This document shows positions 54,282-62,662 of a stretch of DNA of 64,000 nt, in pieces. The position numbers and the translations under genes were made by a program. How positions within the stretch are numbered: the first letter of the stretch is position 1; each line of letters starts with the position of its first letter. The notes beneath the pieces were generated by a model that saw only the letters and a list, made by a program, of their open reading frames with translations, searched no databases and was not told where the DNA came from. Origin of the DNA: Flavobacterium sp. ZT3R18 (GTDB lineage: Bacteria > Bacteroidota > Bacteroidia > Flavobacteriales > Flavobacteriaceae); NCBI RefSeq assembly GCF_007097385.1, contig NZ_VJZS01000007.1, positions 124,001 through 188,000 on the forward strand, read 5' to 3'.

Positions 54282-57200
54282 ATGCAAAATTCAGAAATCA
54301 AAACTACGTGTTCCTATTGTGGAGTAGGATGCGGAATTATAGTAACCAATGATTCTAAAAAGGGCGTAACCGTTACGGGCGATAAAAATCATCCAGTGAA
54401 TAAAGGTATGCTTTGCTCTAAAGGCATGAATCTGCATTATGTAGTCAATGACACCTCCGATAGAATCCTGTATCCCGAAATGCGATGGAGTAAATCACAT
54501 CCTTTAGAACGAGTGAGCTGGGATACCGCCTTAGATCGTGCTGCAGCCGTCTTTTCCTCCATTATAAAAAAACATGGCCCCGACAGTGTTGGGTTCTACA
54601 TCTCCGGTCAATGCCTTACCGAAGAATATTACTTGGTAAACAAACTGGTAAAAGGATTCCTGAAAACCAACAATATCGATACCAATTCCCGCTTATGCAT
54701 GAGCTCGGCGGTGGCAGGTTATAAAAAAACATTTGGAGAAGACTCTGTGCCAATCGCTTACGACGACATCGAATTGGCAGATACATTTTTGATAACCGGA
54801 GCCAATCCGGCTTGGTGTCATCCCATCCTTTTTAGAAGAGTAGAACAACACAAAGAAAAAAATCCAAAAGTAAAAATCATTGTAATCGACCCGCGTAGAA
54901 CGGATTCGGCTATGGCTGCCGACTTGCATTTGCAAATCATTCCGGGTACTGACATTATTTTATACCATAGTTTGGCCAAAAGGTTGATCGAAAAAGGATA
55001 TGCCGATACCGATTTCATCAAAAACCACACTGAAAATTTCAGTTTATATAAAAACTTGGTACTATCCAGTTCGCTGGAAAAAGCGTCAAAATTATGCGGA
55101 ATATCCGTAAGTGATATTAAATTGGCTGCTGATATTATTGGCAAAGCCAAAGGATTCCTTTCGCTTTGGGCAATGGGTCTCAATCAAAGTGCCATAGGTG
55201 TAGACAAAAACACGGCCTTACTCAACCTTTCTTTGCTAACTGGCCAAATAGGAAAACCCGGATCTGGTCCCTTTTCATTGACCGGACAGCCCAATGCCAT
55301 GGGAGGACGTGAAGTAGGCGGAATGGCAAATTTACTGGCAGTACACAAAGAATTAAATAATCCGAAGCACCGTCAAGAAGTAGCAGAATTCTGGGGAGTA
55401 GATGATATATCCGAAAAACCGGGATTGACGGCTACCGAAATGTTTGATGCCTTGGAATCCGGAAAAATGAAGGCGATTTGGATTATTTGCACCAATCCTC
55501 TAGTAAGTTTACCTGATTCTCGCAGAGTCGAAAAAGCTTTGGCGAATGCTAAATTTGTTGTAGTTCAGGATATTTCGCATAATGCCGACACTTCAAAATT
55601 TGCCGATTTGCTATTGCCTGCAGCAGGTTGGTTGGAGAAAGAAGGAACAATGACCAATTCCGAAAGACGAATTTCGTACTTACCAAAAGGGATTAATGCT
55701 CCTGGTGAAGCGCTATCGGATGTTGAGATTCTGACTCGTTTTGCAAAAAAAATGAATTTTAACGGTTTCAATTTCAATACTACCGAAGATATTTATAAGG
55801 AATATTGTCTAATGACCAAAAATACCAATATAGACATTTCCTTTTTAAATTATAACCGTCTAAAAAACGAAGGCACTTTTCAATGGCCAGTTCCTGATTA
55901 CGGACATCCCGGAACGCCCCGCTTATTCACGGATAAAAAATTCTATACTCCTTCGCAAAAGGCTATTTTTAATATCCCAACGGCTATTGAAAACACCTCG
56001 GAACAACCTAATGATACCTTTCCATACATCCTTACCACGGGTCGAATAAGGGACCAATGGCATACCATGACCAAAACTGGAAAAGTCTCCAGATTGATGA
56101 CACATATCCCGAGCCCAGTGCTTGAAATTAATCCTATCGATGCCTACAAAGCATCCATAAATAACGGAGATATTGTTGTGGTAACCAGTAAAAACGGGAC
56201 TGTACGTGTAAAAGCTAAAGTAACCGATTCCATTAAGGAAGGCGTTCTTTTCTTGCCTATGCACTGGGGAAAACAATTGGAAAATGATTTGAATAGAACC
56301 AATAATTTGACCAATACGCTTGTAGATCCAATATCAAAAGAGCCCGATTTTAAGTTTACAACTGTTTCCGTAGTCAAATATGTAAAACCTTTCGAGAAAA
56401 TTGTTGTTGTGGGCGCTGGAGCGGCTGCTTTCCGATTTATTCAAAACTATAGGGAAATCAATACTACTGACGAAATCATTGTTTTTTCAAATGAAGGAAA
56501 TCCATTCTACAACAGGGTTTTATTGCCTGAATACGTGACTGCGGAACTTTCTTGGGAACAGCTTTTGAAAATAAAAGACGAAGCCTTAAGTAAGCTAAAC
56601 ATTACCATGAAATCGGGTGTTTCTATTGAAAAAATCAATACCAAAGAAAATATAATCCTCGATAGTGACGGTACAACCCATACTTTTGATTCTTTGATTT
56701 TAGCCACTGGAAGCAGGCCATTTGTTCCCGAAAATGCACAATTGCACTTGCCGGGACGATTTACCATTAGAAAAAAAGAAGATGCTGACCGATTAAAAAG
56801 CTATTTGGATGCTACTCATTTAGTTCCCGAAGAACAACATGTCGTTATCGTGGGTGGTGGTTTATTAGGATTGGAATTGGCTGCGGCTTTAAAACATAAA
56901 AAAGTAAAAATCACGATAATTCAAAGGGCTTCCAGATTAATGGAGCGCCAACTGGACCGAATTTCAAGCAAATTACTGGCCGAAGAAGTACAACTTCGTG
57001 ACATTCCGATTTATTTTGATAATGAAGTCAGTACCGTATTCGAAACAGAGAACCCAAATGAAATTGAAATTGCTTTAAAAAGTGGTCGAATTATTACTGC
57101 CCATGCCATCGTTTATACCATTGGAACCATCCCAAATATAGAATTAGCCAAAGAATCAGGGCTTGCTTGTGGGCGCGGCGTAAAAGTAAACCAGTATTTG

Positions 57201-57794
57201 CAATCATCGAACCCTAATGTATTTGCTATTGGCGAAATAGCCGAATTCAACAACCAATTGTTCGGAATCACATCTGCAGCCGAAGAACAGGCTGATGTCC
57301 TCGCTAATTTTATGGCAGGCGACATCAGTAGTTTTTATAAAGGTTCGGTTTTAATGAATATTCTAAAACTCGAAGACATCAATTTATGCAGTATTGGCGA
57401 AATAGAAATCCCAGAGAACGACGACTCTTACGAAGAAATTGTATTCTCGGATTTAGGGAAAAGATATTATAAAAAATGTATCGTCAAAAACGACTTGCTC
57501 GTAGGTGCAATTTTGATGGGCGACAAAAATGAATTTGCCGAATTCAAAACCATGATTGAAAGCAAAATAGAGCTATCTGATAAAAGGAATACTTTATTAA
57601 GAGGCAGCTCGAATGCAAAACCAGTTTTAGGAAAGCTTGTTTGTTCCTGTAGCCAAGTGGGAAGCGGAAACATTGAAGAAGCCATAAAAGGCGGTGTGAC
57701 CAATTTTACCGAATTATGCAAAACCACAGGTGCCGGGTTGGGTTGTGGAAGTTGCAAAACCGAAGTGAAAGAAATTTTATCAAAAATTAAATAA
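54282..57794 (+). CDS. Assimilatory-type nitrate reductase fused to an FAD reductase and a BFD-type iron-sulphur domain
   Basis: A 1170-residue fusion. Residues 1-700 are a molybdopterin nitrate reductase of the Nas/Nap group: [4Fe-4S] ligands C10, C13, C17 and C45, Mo-ligand C139 in NSRLCMSSAVAG, LLTGQIGKPGSGPFSLTGQP and a late dinucleotide-binding domain. Residues about 704-1010 are an FAD/NAD(P)H oxidoreductase (KIVVVGAGAAAFRF, VVIVGGGLLGLELAAALKHK, SNPNVFAIGEIAEFNN). Residues about 1113-1170 are a BFD-like [2Fe-2S] domain (LVCSCSQVGSG, GLGCGSCKTEV). The chain joins catalytic NasA-type and electron-feeding NasB-type parts in one protein. It should reduce nitrate to nitrite using NAD(P)H. 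Confidence 0.9.
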   Translation: MQNSEIKTTCSYCGVGCGIIVTNDSKKGVTVTGDKNHPVNKGMLCSKGMNLHYVVNDTSDRILYPEMRWSKSHPLERVSWDTALDRAAAVFSSIIKKHGPDSVGFYISGQCLTEEYYLVNKLVKGFLKTNNIDTNSRLCMSSAVAGYKKTFGEDSVPIAYDDIELADTFLITGANPAWCHPILFRRVEQHKEKNPKVKIIVIDPRRTDSAMAADLHLQIIPGTDIILYHSLAKRLIEKGYADTDFIKNHTENFSLYKNLVLSSSLEKASKLCGISVSDIKLAADIIGKAKGFLSLWAMGLNQSAIGVDKNTALLNLSLLTGQIGKPGSGPFSLTGQPNAMGGREVGGMANLLAVHKELNNPKHRQEVAEFWGVDDISEKPGLTATEMFDALESGKMKAIWIICTNPLVSLPDSRRVEKALANAKFVVVQDISHNADTSKFADLLLPAAGWLEKEGTMTNSERRISYLPKGINAPGEALSDVEILTRFAKKMNFNGFNFNTTEDIYKEYCLMTKNTNIDISFLNYNRLKNEGTFQWPVPDYGHPGTPRLFTDKKFYTPSQKAIFNIPTAIENTSEQPNDTFPYILTTGRIRDQWHTMTKTGKVSRLMTHIPSPVLEINPIDAYKASINNGDIVVVTSKNGTVRVKAKVTDSIKEGVLFLPMHWGKQLENDLNRTNNLTNTLVDPISKEPDFKFTTVSVVKYVKPFEKIVVVGAGAAAFRFIQNYREINTTDEIIVFSNEGNPFYNRVLLPEYVTAELSWEQLLKIKDEALSKLNITMKSGVSIEKINTKENIILDSDGTTHTFDSLILATGSRPFVPENAQLHLPGRFTIRKKEDADRLKSYLDATHLVPEEQHVVIVGGGLLGLELAAALKHKKVKITIIQRASRLMERQLDRISSKLLAEEVQLRDIPIYFDNEVSTVFETENPNEIEIALKSGRIITAHAIVYTIGTIPNIELAKESGLACGRGVKVNQYLQSSNPNVFAIGEIAEFNNQLFGITSAAEEQADVLANFMAGDISSFYKGSVLMNILKLEDINLCSIGEIEIPENDDSYEEIVFSDLGKRYYKKCIVKNDLLVGAILMGDKNEFAEFKTMIESKIELSDKRNTLLRGSSNAKPVLGKLVCSCSQVGSGNIEEAIKGGVTNFTELCKTTGAGLGCGSCKTEVKEILSKIK

Positions 57795-57795
57795 T

Positions 57796-58061
57796 AGTTC
57801 TCAGTCGGAGAATGGTAGTTTCCAGTCGCAGTTTTCAGTTTTCAGTCCATAACTAAGACGGAAAAAAAGTTTTCAGTCGCAGTTTTCAGTCACTCACCAA
57901 GACGGAAAAAAAAGTTTTCAGTCGCAGTTTTCAGTCACTCACTAAGACTGAGACTAAGACTGAGACTAAGACTGAGACTGAAGACTGAAGACTGGGACTG
58001 AAAACTGAGACTGAAAACTGAAAACTGAAAACTGAAAACTGAGACTGAAAACTGAAAACTA
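57796..58061. repeat. Long CAGT-type simple repeat between nitrate reductase and the rubredoxin fusion gene
   Basis: About 266 bases of CAGTCGCAGTTTTCAGT units, then CTGAGACTAAGACTGAGACT and CTGAAAACTGAAAACTGAAA units in the opposite sense. Three near-identical AAGACGGAAAAAAAGTTTTC blocks occur in the left part. It can form a long hairpin. It is the largest member of this family in the window and fills the whole spacer. Confidence 0.85.
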
Positions 58062-58067
58062 AAAATT

Positions 58068-59507
58068 ATGGAATTGACAAGACTAATAGTAAAAGGAGGC
58101 GTGATTTCACCGGGTGAATTACGAGAAATTGTAAATATGGCTTTAGAACAAGGGTTAGATTCCATTTCCTTTGGTTCTCGACAGGACATTATATTTCCTA
58201 AAGGTTTTACCCCTTTTGATAAGTCCAAAATAGGGAAACATCATTTTATTTATCCTAATGAAAAAAGTGGAAATAACATTGTTTCGTCCTATGTTTCCAC
58301 AGATATTTTTAGAAATACGCCTTGGCTAACGGGTAATAAATTTTTATACATATTAGAGCAGTTTAAAGAGCAGCCTAAATTAAAAGTAAATATTACCGAT
58401 CCCAAGCAACAATTAGTGCCGCTGTTTACTGGACACATGAACTTCATTGCTTCGGATCATGAAGATTATTGGTTTCTATACATTCGTTTGCCAAAATGGG
58501 ATAAAATGGAAATGTATCCTGTGCTAATTTACAGTTGGAATATCGCCGAAGTATATTATGCTATTGAAAAAATACTCGAAGAAGAACCTGATTCGGTCGA
58601 AATGATCTTTCAATTGATCAGCGATGCTTTAGACACAAACAATCGCACCATTGACAAACCCTTGCACCTTCCCTTCTACCCTTTTCCATATTACGAAGGC
58701 ATGAATAAATTAGGCATCGATCAATATTGGCTGGGTTTGTATTGGAGAAATAATCTATACGATTTAGACTTTTTGAAAAAAATGTGTGATCTATGTTTTG
58801 ATTGCAAAATAGGTAAAATATGCATCACGCCTTGGAAATCATTTATCGTAAAAGGAATTCCAAAGGAACGAAAACTAGATTGGGAAAAATTCTTGGGCAA
58901 AAAAGGAATTAATGTTAGACACTCACTTTTAGAACTCAATTGGCATTTACCCGTTGCTATGGAATGGGCTTTGAATCTTAAAACTTTTCTGGTTCGAACA
59001 CTCGATCAATTTGACATCAGTACGTACGGTCTTACTTTTGGAATATTAGAATACAATCGTGATGGACATTATTTTACTTCGATTGTAATCGAAAAAAATG
59101 AGTTGCCAAAAGACTTAGAATCCATCAAAATTAGAGATACGTATAATGTTTTGTATGCTAAAAATTTTGATCCAAATACCAAAGAATATATTGTTCATAC
59201 CCAAGATGTTGACAAACTGGAATTACCTACCATTTTGATTGAATTGAGTCGGAAATATTTTGAAGAACTGGGAAATTCTATTGTTGAAACAAGTTCATCT
59301 GCAACCAAAAAAGAAAAGAAAGTACAGGAAATGTACCAATGTCCTGAATGTATGACGGTTTACAATTCAGAATACGGAGATGTTAGTCAAGGAATTGAAA
59401 AAGGGGTTTTGTTTAAAGATTTGCCAGCAGACTACTGCTGTTCCTTATGTGAATCGCCAAAAATAAATTTTATTGCGCAAACAGGAGAAAAACTCGGGAC
59501 TTTGTGA
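58068..59507 (+). CDS. Sulfite/nitrite-reductase-like protein fused to a rubredoxin
   Basis: A 479-residue protein. The N-terminal GGVISPGELREIVNMALEQG..FGSRQDIIFPKG segment (residues 10-46) matches the ferredoxin-like half-domain of siroheme sulfite/nitrite reductases, with the SRQ replacing TTRQ. A second half follows a Cys-rich segment KMCDLCFDCKIGKICITPWK (near 240-260), which does not have the usual C-x5-C..C-x3-C siroheme-cluster pattern. The last 60 residues are a rubredoxin with YQCPECMTVYN and YCCSLCESPK iron ligands. No signal peptide. It follows the nitrate reductase and probably carries electrons to or from it, but its role is not established. Confidence 0.75.
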   Translation: MELTRLIVKGGVISPGELREIVNMALEQGLDSISFGSRQDIIFPKGFTPFDKSKIGKHHFIYPNEKSGNNIVSSYVSTDIFRNTPWLTGNKFLYILEQFKEQPKLKVNITDPKQQLVPLFTGHMNFIASDHEDYWFLYIRLPKWDKMEMYPVLIYSWNIAEVYYAIEKILEEEPDSVEMIFQLISDALDTNNRTIDKPLHLPFYPFPYYEGMNKLGIDQYWLGLYWRNNLYDLDFLKKMCDLCFDCKIGKICITPWKSFIVKGIPKERKLDWEKFLGKKGINVRHSLLELNWHLPVAMEWALNLKTFLVRTLDQFDISTYGLTFGILEYNRDGHYFTSIVIEKNELPKDLESIKIRDTYNVLYAKNFDPNTKEYIVHTQDVDKLELPTILIELSRKYFEELGNSIVETSSSATKKEKKVQEMYQCPECMTVYNSEYGDVSQGIEKGVLFKDLPADYCCSLCESPKINFIAQTGEKLGTL

Positions 59508-59638
59508 TAATTATAGAAAAAGGGTAGACACAAATTATTCTCACTTGATTTTGACACAAATTTCACAAATTTACACAGATTAATTGGTGGGAATTTGGGT
59601 CAAATTTTATTCAACACCAACTCATGCTGATGGTCTAG

Positions 59639-59827
59639 CAGGGCAAACGCATGAGTTGTTTTTACCGCAGATTTTAATAAAAATTTCTATACTGAATTAA
59701 CCACTTTCAGCGGAATTAGCGCAAATTAATTTCTCTATAATCACAAAATTCAGCTTTTCAAGAAGTAAATCTGCGTCCCGATAGCTATCGGGAGCGGTTA
59801 TTTTTAAAACTCATGCGTTTGCCCTGA
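59639..59827. repeat. MITE-like element with 19-bp perfect terminal inverted repeats
   Basis: CAGGGCAAACGCATGAGTT (59639-59657) and its exact inverse (59809-59827) bound a 189-bp non-coding unit. Inside are CGCAGATTT/AAATCTGCG and the 18-bp palindrome TCCCGATAGCTATCGGGA (59777-59794). A sister with degenerate ends lies at 16677-16832. TGGTCTAG flanks it on both sides. The remaining bases of the 365-base gap (59508-59630) carry CACAAATTTCACAAATTTAC, related to the 18886 repeat. Confidence 0.75.
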
Positions 59828-59872
59828 ATGGTCTAGAATGCGGGTGTACTGTTCATTAATTTAGTATAACAT

Positions 59873-61489
59873 ATGATATCATTTATTTATAAAACTTATA
59901 AACAAGTCACAAGCGTGGCACTTGCCGGAACTTTCAATAATTGGAATTCTAATAAAAATTATTTCCAAGAAACATCAAAAGGAATTTGGGAGATCACATT
60001 AGAAATTCCGACAGGAAGACATCTCTACAAGTTTGTAGTAAATGATACCGATTGGATTTTGGATCCTTTAAACACTTCCATTTCCGAGGACAATCAAAAT
60101 AATTCGTCCATAACTGTCTTAGATAATGGCGAAAAATTTATACGAACAAACGATATTTCAAAAGAAAACCCGAGTTATGTTTATAAAAAATACACCGCTA
60201 TTGAAAGTCCTGAATGGTTAAAAAAAGCAGTTATTTACCAATTACATTTGAGACCTTTTTCAAAAAATGGTTTCAAAGGATTGATCGGTAAAATTGATTA
60301 CCTAAAAAAATTAGGGATAAACACCATCTGGTTAATGCCTTTTCAGGATATTGGAATTGATAAAAGGATAGGCGAATACGGGGATCCATATGCTATCAAA
60401 AATTTCTATTCTATTGATTCAAGCTTTGGAACAAAACAAGAATTAAAAAAAATGATTAATTCTTTGCACGAAAGCGGCTTCAAAATCATCATGGATTGGA
60501 CTTTAAACCGCTCTAGTATTGACAATGCCTTAACGATCGTGCATCCCGATTTTTTTACCCATAAAGATAATGGAGAAATTTACTATGAAGTTCCCAATCG
60601 TGAGTATTTCGCAGGCTTTAACTTCTCCAATTACCAAATGAGAAATTACACCATAACGGCGTTAAAACATTGGATTACCGAATTTGACTTTGATGGTTTT
60701 CGGTTTGATGATTCAGATTTAGCTCCTCACGATTTTCTAAATGAAATAAGACAAAGTTTAGATGCGGTCAAGAAAGACATTGTTTTAATTTCTCAATCCT
60801 ACGATGAGTATCATCATATCAATTCTTGTAATTTAACTTATGACGGTAGTTTACAAATTTTGATAAAACAAATTGGCGAAGGACAAAAAGATCAAAATTA
60901 TCTTGCAGACACCTACAATTCATACAAATATAGCTTTCCAAAAGAAGCTCTCCGGATGCGTTGGATAGAAGAAAAAGAACAGATCAGAGCGTTCAATCAT
61001 TTTAATGAAAATTTAATTTACCCTGCCACTTCATTATTACTATTGTTTGATGGCATTCCTCATATCATGATGGGTCAAGAATTTAATGAACAAAACTATA
61101 CCAATTGGACATCATTATTTGATACTTGCTATTTAAACTGGGAAAAATTCGATTCTGAAATGTTCGAACATTTTTCAAAATTAATTTCAATAAGAAAAAA
61201 CAATTCCACCTTTTGGAAAGGAGATTTAGAGTTTATCGAAAATAATGAAAAACAAGTCATATCATTTATTCGCAAATATGAAAATGAAAGATTTTTAGTT
61301 TTGGTAAATTTATCCGACAAAGGGTATACTGATTTAACATTCAAGAATTTAAACATACAAAAAGCCACCCTTCTGTTTGGCAATACTGGAACACCAATCC
61401 AGAATTTGAAACCTTTCGAAACAAAAATTTTACACGTCCCGATGGTTATCGGGATTCACGAATTAACACGAATTCAGGATCAAAATTGA
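59873..61489 (+). CDS. GH13-fold alpha-amylase-like protein with altered catalytic residues
   Basis: A 538-residue protein with an N-terminal CBM48/AMPK-type glucan-binding domain (VALAGTFNNWNSNKNYF, RHLYKFVVNDTDWILDP) and a GH13-like barrel from about residue 118 (AVIYQLHLRPFSKNGFKG, NTIWLMPFQDIG). The nucleophile motif is kept (GFRFDDSDLAPHDF). The acid/base glutamate of LIGEVYD is replaced in IVLISQSYDEY by Q, the N-H-D motif is replaced by WIEEKEQIRA, and the region I DxxxNH histidine is R (DWTLNRSS). It may be non-catalytic or altered. The last 17 residues are encoded by the dispersed repeat starting at 61433. Confidence 0.8.
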   Translation: MISFIYKTYKQVTSVALAGTFNNWNSNKNYFQETSKGIWEITLEIPTGRHLYKFVVNDTDWILDPLNTSISEDNQNNSSITVLDNGEKFIRTNDISKENPSYVYKKYTAIESPEWLKKAVIYQLHLRPFSKNGFKGLIGKIDYLKKLGINTIWLMPFQDIGIDKRIGEYGDPYAIKNFYSIDSSFGTKQELKKMINSLHESGFKIIMDWTLNRSSIDNALTIVHPDFFTHKDNGEIYYEVPNREYFAGFNFSNYQMRNYTITALKHWITEFDFDGFRFDDSDLAPHDFLNEIRQSLDAVKKDIVLISQSYDEYHHINSCNLTYDGSLQILIKQIGEGQKDQNYLADTYNSYKYSFPKEALRMRWIEEKEQIRAFNHFNENLIYPATSLLLLFDGIPHIMMGQEFNEQNYTNWTSLFDTCYLNWEKFDSEMFEHFSKLISIRKNNSTFWKGDLEFIENNEKQVISFIRKYENERFLVLVNLSDKGYTDLTFKNLNIQKATLLFGNTGTPIQNLKPFETKILHVPMVIGIHELTRIQDQN

Positions 61490-61603
61490 ATCTAATTTTA
61501 CAAAAAAAACAATTTCACAATGCAATTTGTGCAAATTTGTGTAATTCGTGTCTGTTTTTTTTTTAATCCTACGTTAATTTGGTGTAGGCTGAATAGTAAC
61601 AAA
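61433..61603. repeat. Dispersed repeat, copy 2, entering the GH13-like gene
   Basis: Inverse copy of 18886-19051. It begins ACACGTCCCGATGG inside the last codons of the GH13-like gene, includes the TCCCGATGGTTATCGGGA palindrome (61437-61454) and TTCACGAATTAACACGAATT, and ends TGAATAGTAACAAA before the thioesterase. It supplies the stop codon of the upstream gene and the leader of the downstream one. Confidence 0.85.
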
Positions 61604-61648
61604 ATAACTTTCCCCAATACCCTTCTGAAACTTAACAATCATATAGAC

Positions 61649-62197
61649 ATGGAAAATAATTTCAAAACAGTAAGTTCCTCTCATATCTCTATTTCCGAAT
61701 TAATGTTGCCATCACACACCAATTTTAGTGGCAAAATACATGGAGGTTACATTTTATCATTACTCGACCAAATTGCTTTTGCCTGTGCTTCAAAATTTTG
61801 CGGGAATTATTGCGTAACGGCTTCTGTAGATACCGTTAACTTTTTAAAAGCCATTGAAGTGGGAGAACTCGTAACCATGAAAGCCAGCGTAAATTACGTA
61901 GGAACCAGCTCTATGATTGTTGGTATTCGTGTAGAATCTGAAAATATTCAAACTGGAACCGTTAATCATTGCAATTCATCCTATTTCACAATGGTTTCGA
62001 AAGATAAAGAAGGAAAAAATGCAGCCGTTCCCAGATTAATACTTAATACTCTAAAAGAAGTGAGTCGGTTTCAAAACTGTTTGAAACAAATCGCTTTGAA
62101 AAAAGAAAGAGAGTATCAAAGAAGTGTTGCTACTTTTGGATCTGTAGAAAGTATTTTGAGTTTAAATCAGTTTAATGTTAAAGTGGAGTTGCAGTGA
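61649..62197 (+). CDS. Acyl-CoA thioesterase, hotdog fold (YciA/BACH-like)
   Basis: About 182 residues from ATG 61649. An in-frame ATG at 61520 would add 43 residues, but that stretch lies mostly in the dispersed repeat and is not protein-like. The domain has LMLPSHTNFSGKIHGGYILS, LLDQIAFACASKF and YCVTASVDTVNFLKAIEVGE, the catalytic surroundings of YciA-like hotdog thioesterases. It hydrolyses acyl-CoA in the cytoplasm. The stop codon overlaps the first copy of the 16-bp direct repeat that brackets the toxin-antitoxin pair. Confidence 0.88.
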   Translation: MENNFKTVSSSHISISELMLPSHTNFSGKIHGGYILSLLDQIAFACASKFCGNYCVTASVDTVNFLKAIEVGELVTMKASVNYVGTSSMIVGIRVESENIQTGTVNHCNSSYFTMVSKDKEGKNAAVPRLILNTLKEVSRFQNCLKQIALKKEREYQRSVATFGSVESILSLNQFNVKVELQ

Positions 62198-62207
62198 TAA
62201 TTGATTT
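62192..62207. repeat. 16-bp direct repeat, left copy
   Basis: CAGTGATAATTGATTT overlaps the thioesterase stop codon and recurs exactly at 63174-63189, 982 bases away, beyond the toxin-antitoxin pair. Similarity extends upstream (AAGTGGAGTTG against ACGTTGATTTA). Confidence 0.7.
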
Positions 62208-62346
62208 TACTCAAAATAAAACTGTCCTGGGATTTGAAGTGGTTTGAAGTTAGTGGTCAGCTTATTTTCAGTTAAACGGAATTATCTTTAAAACGCTAAC
62301 TCCACTAAAGCCCAAATCTTGCAAAAAGCCTTGTGAAATGGGTAAA

Positions 62347-62658
62347 TTAATGAATAGCAACTTTTTGATTTAATAACACAACATTAAAATTTATTTTGGC
62401 ATTTAGTGCTTTAAAAACTTTTATGATTGTATCAAATCTTGCATCAGTTAAGCTATTCTCAATCTTTGATATTTGTGCTTTTTTTACACCAACTAATTTC
62501 CCTAATTGTTCTTGTGTCAAATTTCTTTCTTTACGAATTTGCTTGATTGTTTGCCCAATCAAATCCATTTTTAATTCGTTCTCAAAAGTATCTCTGTTTT
62601 CTGTGCCTTTTTCTCCAACGAATTTATCAGTCACTTCGTCTAAACTATATGTCTTCAT
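62347..62658 (-). CDS. HigA-type antitoxin with XRE helix-turn-helix
   Basis: The 103-residue protein has an N-terminal region (MKTYSLDEVTDKFVGEKGTE) and an XRE helix-turn-helix (QIRKERNLTQEQLGKLVGVK, KAQISKIENSLTDARFDTII). It should bind and neutralise the toxin encoded four bases upstream and repress the operon. Toxin-first order is typical of higBA. Confidence 0.9.
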   Translation of the reverse strand: MKTYSLDEVTDKFVGEKGTENRDTFENELKMDLIGQTIKQIRKERNLTQEQLGKLVGVKKAQISKIENSLTDARFDTIIKVFKALNAKINFNVVLLNQKVAIH

Positions 62659-62662
62659 AATC

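Noticed and set aside
57935..58228. Minus-strand frame over the CAGT repeat
   Set aside because: It is an artefact of the simple repeat giving a Ser/Leu/Phe-rich translation.
61520..61648. Longer thioesterase start
   Set aside because: Most of the 43 added residues are encoded by the dispersed repeat and carry no hotdog-fold features.
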